A stretch of DNA of 64,000 bases from Pseudomonas frederiksbergensis (GTDB taxonomy: Bacteria; Pseudomonadota; Gammaproteobacteria; Pseudomonadales; Pseudomonadaceae), in NCBI RefSeq assembly GCF_003732275.1, contig NZ_MOBM01000020.1, forward strand, positions 186,001 through 250,000, read 5' to 3'. Both the position numbers and the translations under genes were made by a program. How positions within the stretch are numbered: the stretch's first letter is position 1; each line of letters opens with the position of its first letter. Below, in pieces: positions 17,000 through 26,530 of this stretch. The notes under the pieces are model-generated. The model had not been told where the DNA came from. It was given only the letters and a program-made list of their open reading frames with translations, and made no database searches.

Positions 17000-18839
17000 A
17001 TTGTTTAATTTCGCTAAAACAGAACAGTTCAAGTCCCATGACAGGATCGACTCCATCCGTGAGGTCGTCGATCTGTGTTTCGATAGCTACAGCACTCGTC
17101 CGGCAATCGTGTATGACCAGGGCGAGCGTTACAAAACCATCCAGTTCAGCGAGTACGCTTATGCAGCCAAGGCGATGATTCGCTTTCTGCAGGCACGCCA
17201 GTACTGCGGCAAAGTGCTCAGTACCTTCTCGAAAAACCGCTTCGAGTGGGATATGTACGCCCACGCCTCTTTCTATACGGCCAACCGCCTGTTCCCCATC
17301 GATACCAAAATCAATGAAGTGGAACTACTGCACATTCTGGCAGTTTCACCACCGGACATGGTGATGGTCAGCATGACGGAATACGAACGCGTCAAGAAGA
17401 GTTGCGCCGAGGCAGGCATCAGCCCGGTGTTTCTGATTGCCGACGTGGCGAGCACCTTCGAAGACCTGAGCGTAGACCCTGACGAGTTCAAGACTTTGCA
17501 TCCAGGCTTGCTTTACATGAGCCAGATCATCGACGAGTTCGGTTCGGATCAGCCGGTCAGCGCCAGCCCGCGTCTCGACGATCTGGACGTGGTGCTGGGG
17601 CTGTATCCCACCTCCGGTACCACAAGCCTGCCCAAGGTAGTCTGCATCACCCAGCGCAACATCGTGCATCAGGTGAACGAGTCGGTGGACGTGCTCAATC
17701 TGCGCCCCAACGAATCGATCCTGAACATCGGCCCGTATACCCATATCGCAACCCTGGTCGAGTTCCTGCTGACCAAGACACGCGGTTTCACGGTCATCTA
17801 TTTCACCCGCGAACCCGACGATGACGGGGTGCTGGAGAACGAGATCAAGCGCCTGAAAAACTCGGGCTTCCGAATCAAGGCACTGATGGCCGTGCCCAAG
17901 TTCTGGATCTATGTGCTCAAGGAAGTCCTTGAGGAAATGCGCATCAAGCCGGTGATGAATACCGTCTACGACCACTTGACGCAAATCGAACTCAAGGGCG
18001 ACACCTACGACTTGGGCACCCTCGACAAAGCCAAGTTGACCGCAGCAAGCATTCTGCTGCGCAACAAGCTGGGCGGCTATTTCAGCTATGGCGTGTCGTC
18101 CTCCATGAAGCTGGATCCGGCGATTATCGAAATCTTCGGCAAGCTGGGAGTGACCATCATGGACATCTACGGTGCCACCGAATGCTCGGGGATCATTTCG
18201 CGCAACAAGTTGAACGATATCGTTCTGGGCTCCACCGGACGGATCATCGACTGCCTGCAATACAAGCTTGAGGATCTTCATGACATCCCGGGCCTCCCGA
18301 TGCAGGCAGGCAACCTGCTGCTCAAGGGGCCGACCGTGACCGTCGGCTACCTGGGCAACAGTTTGCCGCTGTGCAACGACGGTTTCTATGACACCGGCGA
18401 TATTGCCTACGTCGACAATCAGCGTTCGCTGTATATCGTTGGACGAAAAAAAGAACTGCTGCGCTGGCACGACGGGAGCTATGTCGACCCGCAGAAGATG
18501 TCCAACCTGATGGTTCGCAGCTTGTACATCAAGGATGCAATGGTGATCCATGCCGATCCCCAGGACACCACCCTGACCGCGTACATCTACCCAGACTATG
18601 CACGGATCAAAAAAGACCCCGACTACATCAGTGCCCGCCAGCAGGGCATTCCCCAAACAGAACTGTTGCGCCAGCTCTTCAACCGGGCCATCGACTTCGC
18701 CAACGCCACCTCAGGGCTGGCCGCGGCGATTTCCAAGGAGCGTATTTACATTCTGCCGCGCAAGCTGGAGCGAACTCCGACCCACAAGATCAAGTTCATC
18801 TTCGAACTCAAGCGCTTGCATGAGTCCTCAGCTCTCTGA
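16989..18839 (+). CDS. Long-chain acyl-CoA synthetase-like AMP ligase
   Basis: A 616-residue ANL-superfamily protein, longer than the usual 550 and closer to long-chain acyl-CoA synthetases. The P-loop is PTSGTTSLPKV, followed by MDIYGATECSG, FYDTGDIAYVD and the hinge IVGRKKELLRW. Near the end ERTPTHKIKF replaces the usual PRTxxGK; the lysine is kept but the preceding Gly is His. It should adenylate an acid for transfer to CoA or ACP. The start overlaps the aminotransferase fusion by 11 bases, so the two are probably made together, and a free ACP follows within 76 bases. This suggests it loads that ACP. Confidence 0.87.
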   Translation: MLSKLFNFAKTEQFKSHDRIDSIREVVDLCFDSYSTRPAIVYDQGERYKTIQFSEYAYAAKAMIRFLQARQYCGKVLSTFSKNRFEWDMYAHASFYTANRLFPIDTKINEVELLHILAVSPPDMVMVSMTEYERVKKSCAEAGISPVFLIADVASTFEDLSVDPDEFKTLHPGLLYMSQIIDEFGSDQPVSASPRLDDLDVVLGLYPTSGTTSLPKVVCITQRNIVHQVNESVDVLNLRPNESILNIGPYTHIATLVEFLLTKTRGFTVIYFTREPDDDGVLENEIKRLKNSGFRIKALMAVPKFWIYVLKEVLEEMRIKPVMNTVYDHLTQIELKGDTYDLGTLDKAKLTAASILLRNKLGGYFSYGVSSSMKLDPAIIEIFGKLGVTIMDIYGATECSGIISRNKLNDIVLGSTGRIIDCLQYKLEDLHDIPGLPMQAGNLLLKGPTVTVGYLGNSLPLCNDGFYDTGDIAYVDNQRSLYIVGRKKELLRWHDGSYVDPQKMSNLMVRSLYIKDAMVIHADPQDTTLTAYIYPDYARIKKDPDYISARQQGIPQTELLRQLFNRAIDFANATSGLAAAISKERIYILPRKLERTPTHKIKFIFELKRLHESSAL

Positions 18840-18914
18840 CCCCATCGTCCGTACTGACTGATGAGTCGGGCCTTGCGGCCCGGCTCAGATATTTTGCACT
18901 CGAGCATCCAATCC

Positions 18915-19184
18915 ATGAATCACGATCGACTACTCAATGAACTGTCCGGCATCCTCGGTGAACTTGAAATCACCGATGGGCAACCACGCCCGGCAGACTT
19001 CGACCTGCGCACTTCAGAAAACTTCGACTCCATGTCGCTGACCATGTTCGTTTGTGCCATCGAAGACCATTACAAGATTTCCTTGTCCCTCTCCGAACTG
19101 TCCGAGGCCGGTACCCGGCTGGCTAACGTGATGAATCTGATCATCAACAAGCTGGCACTGGTGCGTGTCGAGGCCAGCGCATGA
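18915..19184 (+). CDS. Stand-alone acyl carrier protein
   Basis: An 89-residue acidic helical protein with the phosphopantetheine motif FDSMSL (Ser39) and the following helices of a carrier protein. An upstream in-frame ATG at 18861 would add 18 residues that read across the GC-rich intergenic region, so the ATG at 18915 is preferred. The protein needs a phosphopantetheinyl transferase, and none is encoded in the window. It sits between an acyl ligase and the lipid exporter, so it likely carries the chain delivered by one of the ligases to the reductase-transaminase. Confidence 0.87.
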   Translation: MNHDRLLNELSGILGELEITDGQPRPADFDLRTSENFDSMSLTMFVCAIEDHYKISLSLSELSEAGTRLANVMNLIINKLALVRVEASA

Positions 19185-19244
19185 GACATATCGCAATAGA
19201 CCGGTTTGCAGAACCTCAACGGCAACGCTCGAAGGATATGACTC

Positions 19245-22200
19245 ATGTATAGCTATGCAACATTCATCCTGCGGCATCGAATTCTCATTATTGTCGCTAC
19301 GTTGATCATCACCGCGGTATTGGGGACTTTCGGTGCCGGGGTCAAAATCGTCATCAATCCAGCCACCCTGTCTCCTCAGGATCACCCGCTGGTCAAGGCC
19401 ACCAATTACCTGGAGTCGATCTTCGGCTCCAAGTACCTGATGCTGATTGGCATCACGCCCAAAAGTGGTGACGTGTTCCAGCCGCAAGTGCTGGAAACCG
19501 TGCAGAAAATCACCCAGGAACTCAACGTCAACCCAGGTGTGGTACGTTCCACCCTGTTGAGCCTGGCCAGCCGTTCCGCCAAGGGCATCAAGGGCACGGA
19601 GGAAGGCTTCGAAGCCCGTGCATTGCTCGGCGACGACATTTCATCGGTGGATTACGCGGCACTCAAACAAGCGCTCGCGGACAACCCCGCCTACCAAAAA
19701 ACCGTGATCTCCGAAGACGGTCGCACGGCGGCGATTCTGGTGGAACTCAAAGAGCGTTCCGACGGATTTACCGCGATGGTCGAACCCATTCGCAAGATCG
19801 TCGACGCCCATCACTCCGACAACCTGATCGTCACCTTGGGTGGCGACCCGGTCTACCTGGAGAAAACCGAGCAATACGCCAAGCGGATCAACATCCTCTT
19901 CCCTATCGCCATTCTGGTCATCGGACTGCTGCATCTCGAAGCCTTCCGTACCAAACAGGGGCTGATCCTGCCGTTGGTGACCGCGCTCATGGCAGTGGTC
20001 TGGGGTACTGGCTTCATGGGGGCGCTGGGCCAGCCCATGGATATCTTCAACTCGGCCACGCCGATCCTGATCCTTGCGGTAGCCGCCGGGCATGCGGTGC
20101 AACTGCTCAAGCGTTATTACGAAGACTATGCACGGCTGCGCCAACGCGCCGATCTGACCGCAGCCCAAGCCAACCGTGAAGCGGTCATCACCTCGCTGGT
20201 CGGCGTCGGCCCGGTCATGCTCATCGCTGGCAGCACCGCCGCAGTGGGCTTTTTCTCCCTGCTGGTGTTCGACATCGCGACAATCCGCTCCTTCGGCATT
20301 TTCACCGGGATCGGTATCCTCAGCGCCATGCTCCTGGAAATGACCTTCATTCCCGCCATCCGCTCGCTGCTCAAGCCGCCGTCCGACATTGCTGTCACCA
20401 AGGAGTTGAAAGTCCGTCTGTGGGACCGCTTGCCGGCCGCAGCCGCGCAACTCGTGACCCACCCCGGCAAGCGACGCATGCTCTTCGTCGCGTTCGCCCT
20501 GGTCACCGGCGCAATGGTGTATTGCATGCAGGGCGTCGTGATCAACAACGCCAGCAAGAACTACTTCTCAGCCAACCTGGACATTCAGAAAGACGACGCC
20601 TTTCTCAACCAGGGATTGGGGGGCACCAACGCCCTGTACGTCATGATCGAGGGCAAAAGCGCCGATACCGTCAAACGCCCGGACGTACTCAAGGCAATCG
20701 ACCATTTGCAACAGTTTGCCGAAGAGCAGCCGGCAGTCGGCAAGACCCTGTCCATCGCCACCTTCCTGCGACGCATGAACAAGGCCATGAATGCTGATCA
20801 GGTCACTTTCGATACGCTGCCGGACAACCAGAACCTGATCTCCCAATACTTGCTGCTGTATTCCATGTCGGGTGAACCCGGCGACTTTGACTCGTATGTG
20901 GATTACAACTATCAGCGGGCCAAAATCACCCTGCTGCTCAAGACCGGTGACAATACGGTGATCAATGATCTGCTGGTACGTTTGCGGGCCGAAGCCGAGC
21001 GCAGCTTTCCAGCGGATGTGAAAATCTCCCTCGGCGGCGGTGCGGCACAAACCGTGGCCATGACCGAAACCCTGGTCAACGGCAAGATCCGCAATATCAT
21101 TCAAGTTGCCTTGGCCATCTTCGTGATTTCGGCGCTGGTGTTCCGGTCGGTATTCGCAGGCTTGATCGTCCTCACACCGCTCGCCTTGTCGGTAATGGCA
21201 ATCTTCGGTGTCATGGGACTGTTCAATATTCCACTGAACATCCCCAATGCGCTGATTTCGGCCATGGCCGTCGGTATCGGTGCGGATTACGCCATTTACA
21301 TCCTTTATCGTCTGAGGGAACAGGTCCAGGCCGGGCAGGACGCGATCGAAGCAGTCAACACGACGCTGGCCACCGCCGGCAAAGCCTCATTGTTCGTTGC
21401 CACGGCGGTCGCTGGCGGTTACGGCGTACTGGCACTGTCGATCGGCTACAACGTGCATCTGTGGCTCTCCATGTTCATCGTGATCGCCATGTTGGTCAGC
21501 GTTTTCGCCTCCCTGACTCTGGTGCCTGCATTGGCGCTGGTCTTCCGGCCCGGCTTCATCTTCAAGACCCGGCAAGCGCTCGCTCCACAGTTCAACGTAC
21601 TGCTACTGCTGGTCACGGCCGGTACCCTGATGACTGCCTCCCCCCAGAGCCAAGCTGCCGAACTGTCGCCCCAGGCAGTGATGCAAAACAGCTACGAAGT
21701 CTCCAAGGTTCTCGACTCGCTTACCAACGCCACCTTTACCCTGGTCAATGGCAATGGCGAGGAGCGCGTACGCAAGACTGAAGGCGCGACTCGGCTCCAG
21801 GCCGGTAGCAGCAACAACATGCGCTACGTCAAGTTCACCGCTCCCCAGGACATCAAGGGTACCGCCACGCTGTTGATCGAGCATGCTGCCAGCGACGATG
21901 ACATGTGGATCTACCTGCCGGCGCTCAATAAGGTGAGACGCCTGTCGGCCTCCAACAAACGCGACAGTTTCGTTGGCACCGACTTCAGCTACGGGGACAT
22001 CGTCGGTCATAACCCGGCCAACTGGCAGCATCGTCTGGTGAGCAGCGAAACCCTGGCGGACAACACTCCTGCCTATGTCATCGAATCAACCCCCGGTTCC
22101 GCCAAAGTGGCCAAGGACTCAGGCTATTCGAAGATGGTCAACTGGGTTCGCCATGACAACTTCGTTGCGGTCAAGACCGAGTTCTACGATGAAGCCGGCC

Positions 22201-22385
22201 AGTTGCTGAAGAGGGTCAATAACAGCCAGCTCGAGACAGTGGGCAGCCACGGCAAGTGGCAACCGATGTTGTCAGTCGCGGAGAACGTGCAGACCGGCCA
22301 TAAAACCATCATCGCCCTGGAGAATTTCAAGGCTGACGGTGGTGTTTCAGACCGCTATTTCAAACCCCAAGGGCTTGATCAATGA
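19245..22385 (+). CDS. MMPL/RND lipid exporter fused to LolA-like domain
   Basis: A 1046-residue inner-membrane protein. An N-terminal membrane segment (about 9-30), a periplasmic loop and two blocks of five to six membrane helices (about 215-390 and 615-770) give the RND/MMPL layout. GIGADYAIY in the second block matches the family's charged transmembrane motif. After the last helix, residues 785-805 form another hydrophobic segment ending SQAAE, like a signal peptide. The remainder (about 805-1046) is an outer-membrane lipoprotein-sorting (LolA-like) domain with MWIYLPALNKVRRL and VGTDFSYGDI. In most clusters these are separate genes, so a gene fusion is likely. The probable role is to extract the lipid product and pass it across the periplasm. 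The downstream barrel overlaps by 4 bases. Confidence 0.9.
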   Translation: MYSYATFILRHRILIIVATLIITAVLGTFGAGVKIVINPATLSPQDHPLVKATNYLESIFGSKYLMLIGITPKSGDVFQPQVLETVQKITQELNVNPGVVRSTLLSLASRSAKGIKGTEEGFEARALLGDDISSVDYAALKQALADNPAYQKTVISEDGRTAAILVELKERSDGFTAMVEPIRKIVDAHHSDNLIVTLGGDPVYLEKTEQYAKRINILFPIAILVIGLLHLEAFRTKQGLILPLVTALMAVVWGTGFMGALGQPMDIFNSATPILILAVAAGHAVQLLKRYYEDYARLRQRADLTAAQANREAVITSLVGVGPVMLIAGSTAAVGFFSLLVFDIATIRSFGIFTGIGILSAMLLEMTFIPAIRSLLKPPSDIAVTKELKVRLWDRLPAAAAQLVTHPGKRRMLFVAFALVTGAMVYCMQGVVINNASKNYFSANLDIQKDDAFLNQGLGGTNALYVMIEGKSADTVKRPDVLKAIDHLQQFAEEQPAVGKTLSIATFLRRMNKAMNADQVTFDTLPDNQNLISQYLLLYSMSGEPGDFDSYVDYNYQRAKITLLLKTGDNTVINDLLVRLRAEAERSFPADVKISLGGGAAQTVAMTETLVNGKIRNIIQVALAIFVISALVFRSVFAGLIVLTPLALSVMAIFGVMGLFNIPLNIPNALISAMAVGIGADYAIYILYRLREQVQAGQDAIEAVNTTLATAGKASLFVATAVAGGYGVLALSIGYNVHLWLSMFIVIAMLVSVFASLTLVPALALVFRPGFIFKTRQALAPQFNVLLLLVTAGTLMTASPQSQAAELSPQAVMQNSYEVSKVLDSLTNATFTLVNGNGEERVRKTEGATRLQAGSSNNMRYVKFTAPQDIKGTATLLIEHAASDDDMWIYLPALNKVRRLSASNKRDSFVGTDFSYGDIVGHNPANWQHRLVSSETLADNTPAYVIESTPGSAKVAKDSGYSKMVNWVRHDNFVAVKTEFYDEAGQLLKRVNNSQLETVGSHGKWQPMLSVAENVQTGHKTIIALENFKADGGVSDRYFKPQGLDQ

Positions 22386-23602
22386 AGAGCTGGACATGGC
22401 TCCCTCTGTGCCTGCTGCCGACAGTTGCGATGGCCGACCTGGAGATCGACAACTCGATCTCCCTGCGGGCCGGAATATGGTCCAGCGACCGCTCGTTGAC
22501 AGCCGATACGGACATTCTCACCAGCGCCCTCTGGGGCCGTCAAAAGGCCGATCTGGGTGACCAGGGCAAGGTGGTACTGGACTGGCAGGCCAACACCCAG
22601 TCGGCTAATCGAGAGCGCGGAGGCCTCATTCGTGAGGCCTACTGGCAATACTATTTTGGTGACCACAGCCTCAAGGTGGGCCGACAAATCATCGTTTGGG
22701 GGCGCGCCGACGGCGTCAATCCGACCGATAACCTGTCACCGCGAAATTACCGGTTTCTGACCCCGGAAGACGGCGAGCAGCGTTACGGCAACAGTGCCGT
22801 GAACCTGTCCACCGACACCGGGTCCGGGACCTTCTCGACGATCTGGTTTCCCGAAGCCGCCGCCAGCTCCATTCCTCTGCAACCCATGCCCGGGATCGAC
22901 TACCGCACCCGCACGCCACACCGTTCTCAATGGGCGGTAAAGTGGGACCGGATGTTCGATAACTTCGACGGTTCGTTGTCCTACTTCGAAGGTATCGACC
23001 CCATGCCCGTCCTGGTGCCGGGGGCGATCAGCGCCACCGGCGCCGTGGTCGAGGTGCAGGCCCAGCGCGCGCGAATCCTCGGTGCGGATTTCAGCATGGC
23101 CCGAGACGCCACCATCTGGCGTTCCGAGGCAGCCTACAGCGATACCCCGAGCAAGGGCTCCACCGACTTTCTCCACAAGAAACCTCAGTTTCGCTGGATC
23201 GGTGGTGCCGAGTGGCAAATCCTTGGCAGTGCCACCTTGGGCATGCAACTGACGTACACCCATGTGTTCGACTACGCCAATCCCAAGGATATGACACCGG
23301 GGTTTGAACGAAGCATCGCCATTCGCCAACTGGCGACCAGCGCGCAGACCTCTCCCGAGCAATACGGTTACACATGGCGGCTGGCCAATCGCTGGATCAA
23401 CGATCTGTTGTCAGTGGAGTTCAGCGGAGTGGCCGATCAGACCGAGGGCAGCGGTATCGCCCGGTTGAAAACCAGCTACGCGGTAAACGATCGATTGTCC
23501 TTGAAAGGTGGTTACGACTACTACTATGGGCCAATCGAGAGTTTCTTCGGCCAATTGCGGGATAACAAGCTGTTGTACGCACAGATCGAATACAGCCTTT
23601 GA
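22382..23602 (+). CDS. Outer-membrane beta-barrel (DUF1302-like) partner of the exporter
   Basis: A 406-residue protein with a short signal peptide cut near VAMAD. It has amphipathic barrel strands throughout and ends IEYSL. The segment VGRQIIVWGRADGVNPTDNLSPRNY is characteristic of DUF1302-like proteins, which commonly accompany MMPL/RND transporters and LolA-like proteins. ATG overlaps the exporter stop (ATGA), so the two are translationally coupled. The three parts (RND pump, LolA-like domain, barrel) form a plausible route from inner to outer membrane for the cluster's product. It is the last + strand gene of the cluster; the next gene is convergent. Confidence 0.85.
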   Translation: MKSWTWLPLCLLPTVAMADLEIDNSISLRAGIWSSDRSLTADTDILTSALWGRQKADLGDQGKVVLDWQANTQSANRERGGLIREAYWQYYFGDHSLKVGRQIIVWGRADGVNPTDNLSPRNYRFLTPEDGEQRYGNSAVNLSTDTGSGTFSTIWFPEAAASSIPLQPMPGIDYRTRTPHRSQWAVKWDRMFDNFDGSLSYFEGIDPMPVLVPGAISATGAVVEVQAQRARILGADFSMARDATIWRSEAAYSDTPSKGSTDFLHKKPQFRWIGGAEWQILGSATLGMQLTYTHVFDYANPKDMTPGFERSIAIRQLATSAQTSPEQYGYTWRLANRWINDLLSVEFSGVADQTEGSGIARLKTSYAVNDRLSLKGGYDYYYGPIESFFGQLRDNKLLYAQIEYSL

Positions 23603-23712
23603 TGCAGTCAGCGAAAACCCGGACTTTGACCTGCTCCGACACGATGGCCATCCTGGTCGTCCAATCCCGAGAAGCAACCCGTCAGCGGCCAAGGCCGGTT
23701 GGCTCGTTCGCT

Positions 23713-24519
23713 TCAGGCGGTTTGCAGGTCTTGAACCGGTGTTTGCGCCAGCGTCAACACAGCCCCGTCAGCGGGAATCAGCAAGCGCGCTTCCAGCCCG
23801 GCATCCTGGGCAGCAGCCTCGAGCGCTTCTCGACTGACGGGGCAGTGACTGAGGGCCTCCAAATGATTGGCAATCACTCGCCCCGAAGACAACCGGGTGA
23901 ATTCAATGACCTCTTCGACGCCCATGATGATTTCGCCGCCGATGTCCATGCATGCACCTCCAGCAGGCACCACCGACACCTCGGGCTGATGCTGCCTGAC
24001 AAACTGCCGTACCGCCTCGGTCAGCACAGTATCGCCACTCAGGTACAGGCCGGGTTCCCCCGGAACTTGAATGAAATAGCCAACGCCATGCTCCATAAAA
24101 TGGCCGATCAGCCCCCTTCCATGGGTGCAGCTCACGGTGCTGATGGTGCCACCGAGAAAAGGCTGCGGATGCCAGTGATCCTCGGCCAATGGCTGCACGT
24201 TCAAGCCGCGTCGGGCCAAGTACCTGGCATCGTGAGGAGTGCAGATCACAGGAATCTGCCGAGCTTTCAGCCACTCTGTCGCTGGACGATCCAGGTGATC
24301 GAAGTGCCCTTTCTGGCAATGGGTGATCAGACAATGAGTGACAGTCTGCAGCAACGCCTCTGCCGACACCGGCAACTCCACCAGGGGATTGCGCTGACGC
24401 AGACCGAAAATCCGCAACGGTGGATGTTCGGCTTTATGCCCCAGCATGGGATCGACAAGAATGCGATAAGGACCCATTTCACACACGATGGTTGCATTTC
24501 TGATCTGGTGGATCTTCAT
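23713..24519 (-). CDS. MBL-fold metallo-hydrolase (UlaG/Lactamase_B_2-like)
   Basis: A 268-residue protein. The start is ATG 24519, with GAGGA seven bases upstream. The family metal motif appears as ITHCQKGHFDHLD (His67, His72, Asp74, His75), a variant of HxHxDH with extra residues between the first two His. Further ligands are probably His in CTHGRG, Asp in LSGDTVL and His in ANHLEAL. The fold suits hydrolysis of a lactone, thioester or phosphoester. Similar proteins include ascorbate-6-phosphate lactonase and, more distantly, PqsE-type thioesterases. It converges on the cluster's last gene and lies downstream of the TetR gene on the same strand, so it may be co-regulated; its substrate is unknown. 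Confidence 0.82.
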   Translation of the reverse strand: MKIHQIRNATIVCEMGPYRILVDPMLGHKAEHPPLRIFGLRQRNPLVELPVSAEALLQTVTHCLITHCQKGHFDHLDRPATEWLKARQIPVICTPHDARYLARRGLNVQPLAEDHWHPQPFLGGTISTVSCTHGRGLIGHFMEHGVGYFIQVPGEPGLYLSGDTVLTEAVRQFVRQHQPEVSVVPAGGACMDIGGEIIMGVEEVIEFTRLSSGRVIANHLEALSHCPVSREALEAAAQDAGLEARLLIPADGAVLTLAQTPVQDLQTA

Positions 24520-24619
24520 CACCCGGTCCTCTTTAAAATCCCTTTTGTTGAGAGGGCCAGCTTAGCTCAAAGCCACGCGAGCAGCCCAGGCCGTCGACGG
24601 GGGGCTGCAAGGCCTCTGC

Positions 24620-25228
24620 TCAGACCTCGCCCGGCGCAGGACTCGATGAGGATGGATGCGGCTGCGGCTGCGGCCGATGCTGCTGCAACAACATCAACAA
24701 CACCCGGGTGGCGGATTCCAGCGAATCGCCCTGGACCTTGATGGTGTAGAGGTTACGCGCACCTTCAAAAAGGATCAGGCATTGCATGGCCAGCTCTCGG
24801 GGGTTGGCGTAACCGAAACCGCCCAGCAGCTGAGCGATCATATCGATCAGCATGTGTTTATGCACCAGACAAACCTGATGAACCGGGTGTTCAATATCGG
24901 TATAAAGATTGGCTGCACTGACGAAGATACAGCCCAGAATCGGCGTTTCGACAAACTTGCGGCGGTACCAGGCCAACAGTATGAAAAGTTTCTGCTCCAG
25001 CATCGGTGGTGAGCTGACGATACACTGCTGGATCTCTGAAACTATCTCCGAATGATACTGCTGCAAACATTCTGCAATTAGATGGTCTTTCGAGGGAAAG
25101 TACTTATACAGGGTCATTTTACTAATGCCCGATAACTTTACTACTCGATCGATCCCGACGGACTGGAGTCCTTCGTGAAGAAAAAGGTCCAACGCGGTAT
25201 TTAACAACTTTTCTCTGGCAGCAGACAT
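24620..25228 (-). CDS. TetR/AcrR-family transcriptional regulator
   Basis: A 202-residue regulator. The N-terminal TetR helix-turn-helix is clear: LLNTALDLFLHEGLQSVGID then SGISKMTLYKYFPSKDHLI (about residues 9-50). The C-terminal ligand domain is less conserved and ends in a Pro/Gln/Ser-rich tail. The start at 25228 is chosen over 25255 because MSAAREKLLNTA is a usual TetR beginning. A TATAAT at 25299-25294 on the minus strand is a candidate -10. It is the only regulator close to the lipid-amine cluster and a good candidate for its repressor, but no shared operator was found between its promoter and the cluster. Confidence 0.88.
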   Translation of the reverse strand: MSAAREKLLNTALDLFLHEGLQSVGIDRVVKLSGISKMTLYKYFPSKDHLIAECLQQYHSEIVSEIQQCIVSSPPMLEQKLFILLAWYRRKFVETPILGCIFVSAANLYTDIEHPVHQVCLVHKHMLIDMIAQLLGGFGYANPRELAMQCLILFEGARNLYTIKVQGDSLESATRVLLMLLQQHRPQPQPHPSSSSPAPGEV

Positions 25229-25255
25229 TGTGTACTCACTTTGCAAGCAAGGCAC

Positions 25256-25943
25256 CTTAACAAAAATGCTTAACTTGATCCACAGTTGGCCGAATTATAC
25301 TAGTAAAATGACGCATTCATCGCATATTCTCCAGTTCCCCGCAGTGCAAAGCCCAAACCATGAGAAGCAGCCCTGGCAATGGTTGATTCAGTCACATGCC
25401 TTCAAACGGCTATTGTGATTGAGGAGGATTGTAGCTCTGCCAGGCGGCTCAGACAGGTAAAAAATTCAGGGCCTCTGCTGATTGGACAAGGGCGCAACAC
25501 TACCCCCTGAAACCTTCCGATACGCCCGCGCCCCTCCTTCACTGGTTGCTTCAATACTCTAAAGGGCGAAGCCCCCTCAGCACAAAACAATACTAACAAC
25601 CAACCTTCTGCTCTAAACCATTACGTTCATACAATAGTTTTTCACAAAAACATCCTGCAGTGAGACGGTAGCAACAGCCATTCCCCCTGATGCGACTGGA
25701 GTTAAACAATAAGAGAGCCTCGAGTTTGCAGAGTAAGCACTCGCCAAAAAATCAAAACCGTAATCACCCATATATTATTAGTTCCTGTACAAAATTCCTT
25801 ATCATCGAACGCACACTCGGTTGACTGAAAGTAGCCGATTCGGCACTCAGCACAACAAGCTGGCAAGAACCCGGATGACCATAAATCCCATGGACCAGAT
25901 TATCTGCGCATCTTGAGTGCCAGCGAGCATGCTCAGCAGCACG
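25256..25943. other. Intergenic stretch with no supported gene
   Basis: About 690 bases between the TetR promoter and a set of gene fragments. Open frames are short on both strands and show no family motif. The stretch from about 25590 to 25830 is A/T-rich. No terminator with a convincing T tract, no repeat pair and no attachment-site duplication was found. Confidence 0.45.
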
Positions 25944-26258
25944 TCAAGCCTGGGGCAGGAAGGGTCTTGTCGCGGCGGCTGAAGTGTCCTTCGGCGTAAA
26001 ACGTCGATTGAAGGTCGAACCGCCGATGTAGCGCTCAGCGATCTTCCAGCCACTTTCGGTCTTGCGAAGACGATCGAGCATTGGCGAATAAAGCCAGATG
26101 ACGGGCAAGTCGTCGTCTTCGTTCACCTCACCCTCGCCCAGTCTCGGCGCGTCTTCTGGCCAGGCATATCGCACCAGGAGGTTCTGATAGCGAACGCTTG
26201 ACGACACCGGGCACTCGGCTTCGAATGCGACACTGCTTAGCGTCGAACGCCAGGTCAC
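25944..26258 (-). pseudogene. Fragment resembling the C-terminal half of an NTF2/SnoaL-like protein
   Basis: Reading the minus strand, the piece RYQNLLVRYAWPEDAPRLGEG followed by DDDLPVIWLYSPMLDRLRKTESGWKIAERYIG has the pattern of the C-terminal strands of an NTF2-like (SnoaL) domain. The upstream half of the domain is missing and stop codons precede it in frame. Identification rests on pattern only and is tentative. Confidence 0.4.
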
Positions 26259-26309
26259 GAGCTACCGAAGGCCCTGTTGATGGTTCGAACACACACTCGC
26301 GACTTTGAA

Positions 26310-26530
26310 TCAGGAGCATAGTCCTGGTGCAGCGGCCATCCGCCAGTGGGTGGTTGCTTTTCGACCATCCAAAAGCCCTGTTTCGGCCAAGGCGAACGCC
26401 CCGACACAGATCGAGCACACACGCCTGACATTTTTGGCTCGCGTGAGGATCCACTCGATGGCCGTCTGATCCAGCTGATCCATGGCTTTCCAGCCTGACG
26501 TCACGATCAACGTGTCGATGGCCTTGTTTT
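26310..26530 (-). pseudogene. Fragment of a GlxA-type AraC regulator (DJ-1/PfpI domain)
   Basis: The minus-strand frame reads IDTLIVTSGWKAMD and then VRRVCSICVGAFALAETG and LLDGRKATTHW. These are the core of the DJ-1/PfpI-like domain found at the start of GlxA/FtrA-type AraC regulators, including the nucleophile-elbow Cys. The beginning of that domain and the whole C-terminal AraC DNA-binding domain are missing, and the frame runs into a stop soon after ATTHW. It is a remnant. Confidence 0.55.
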
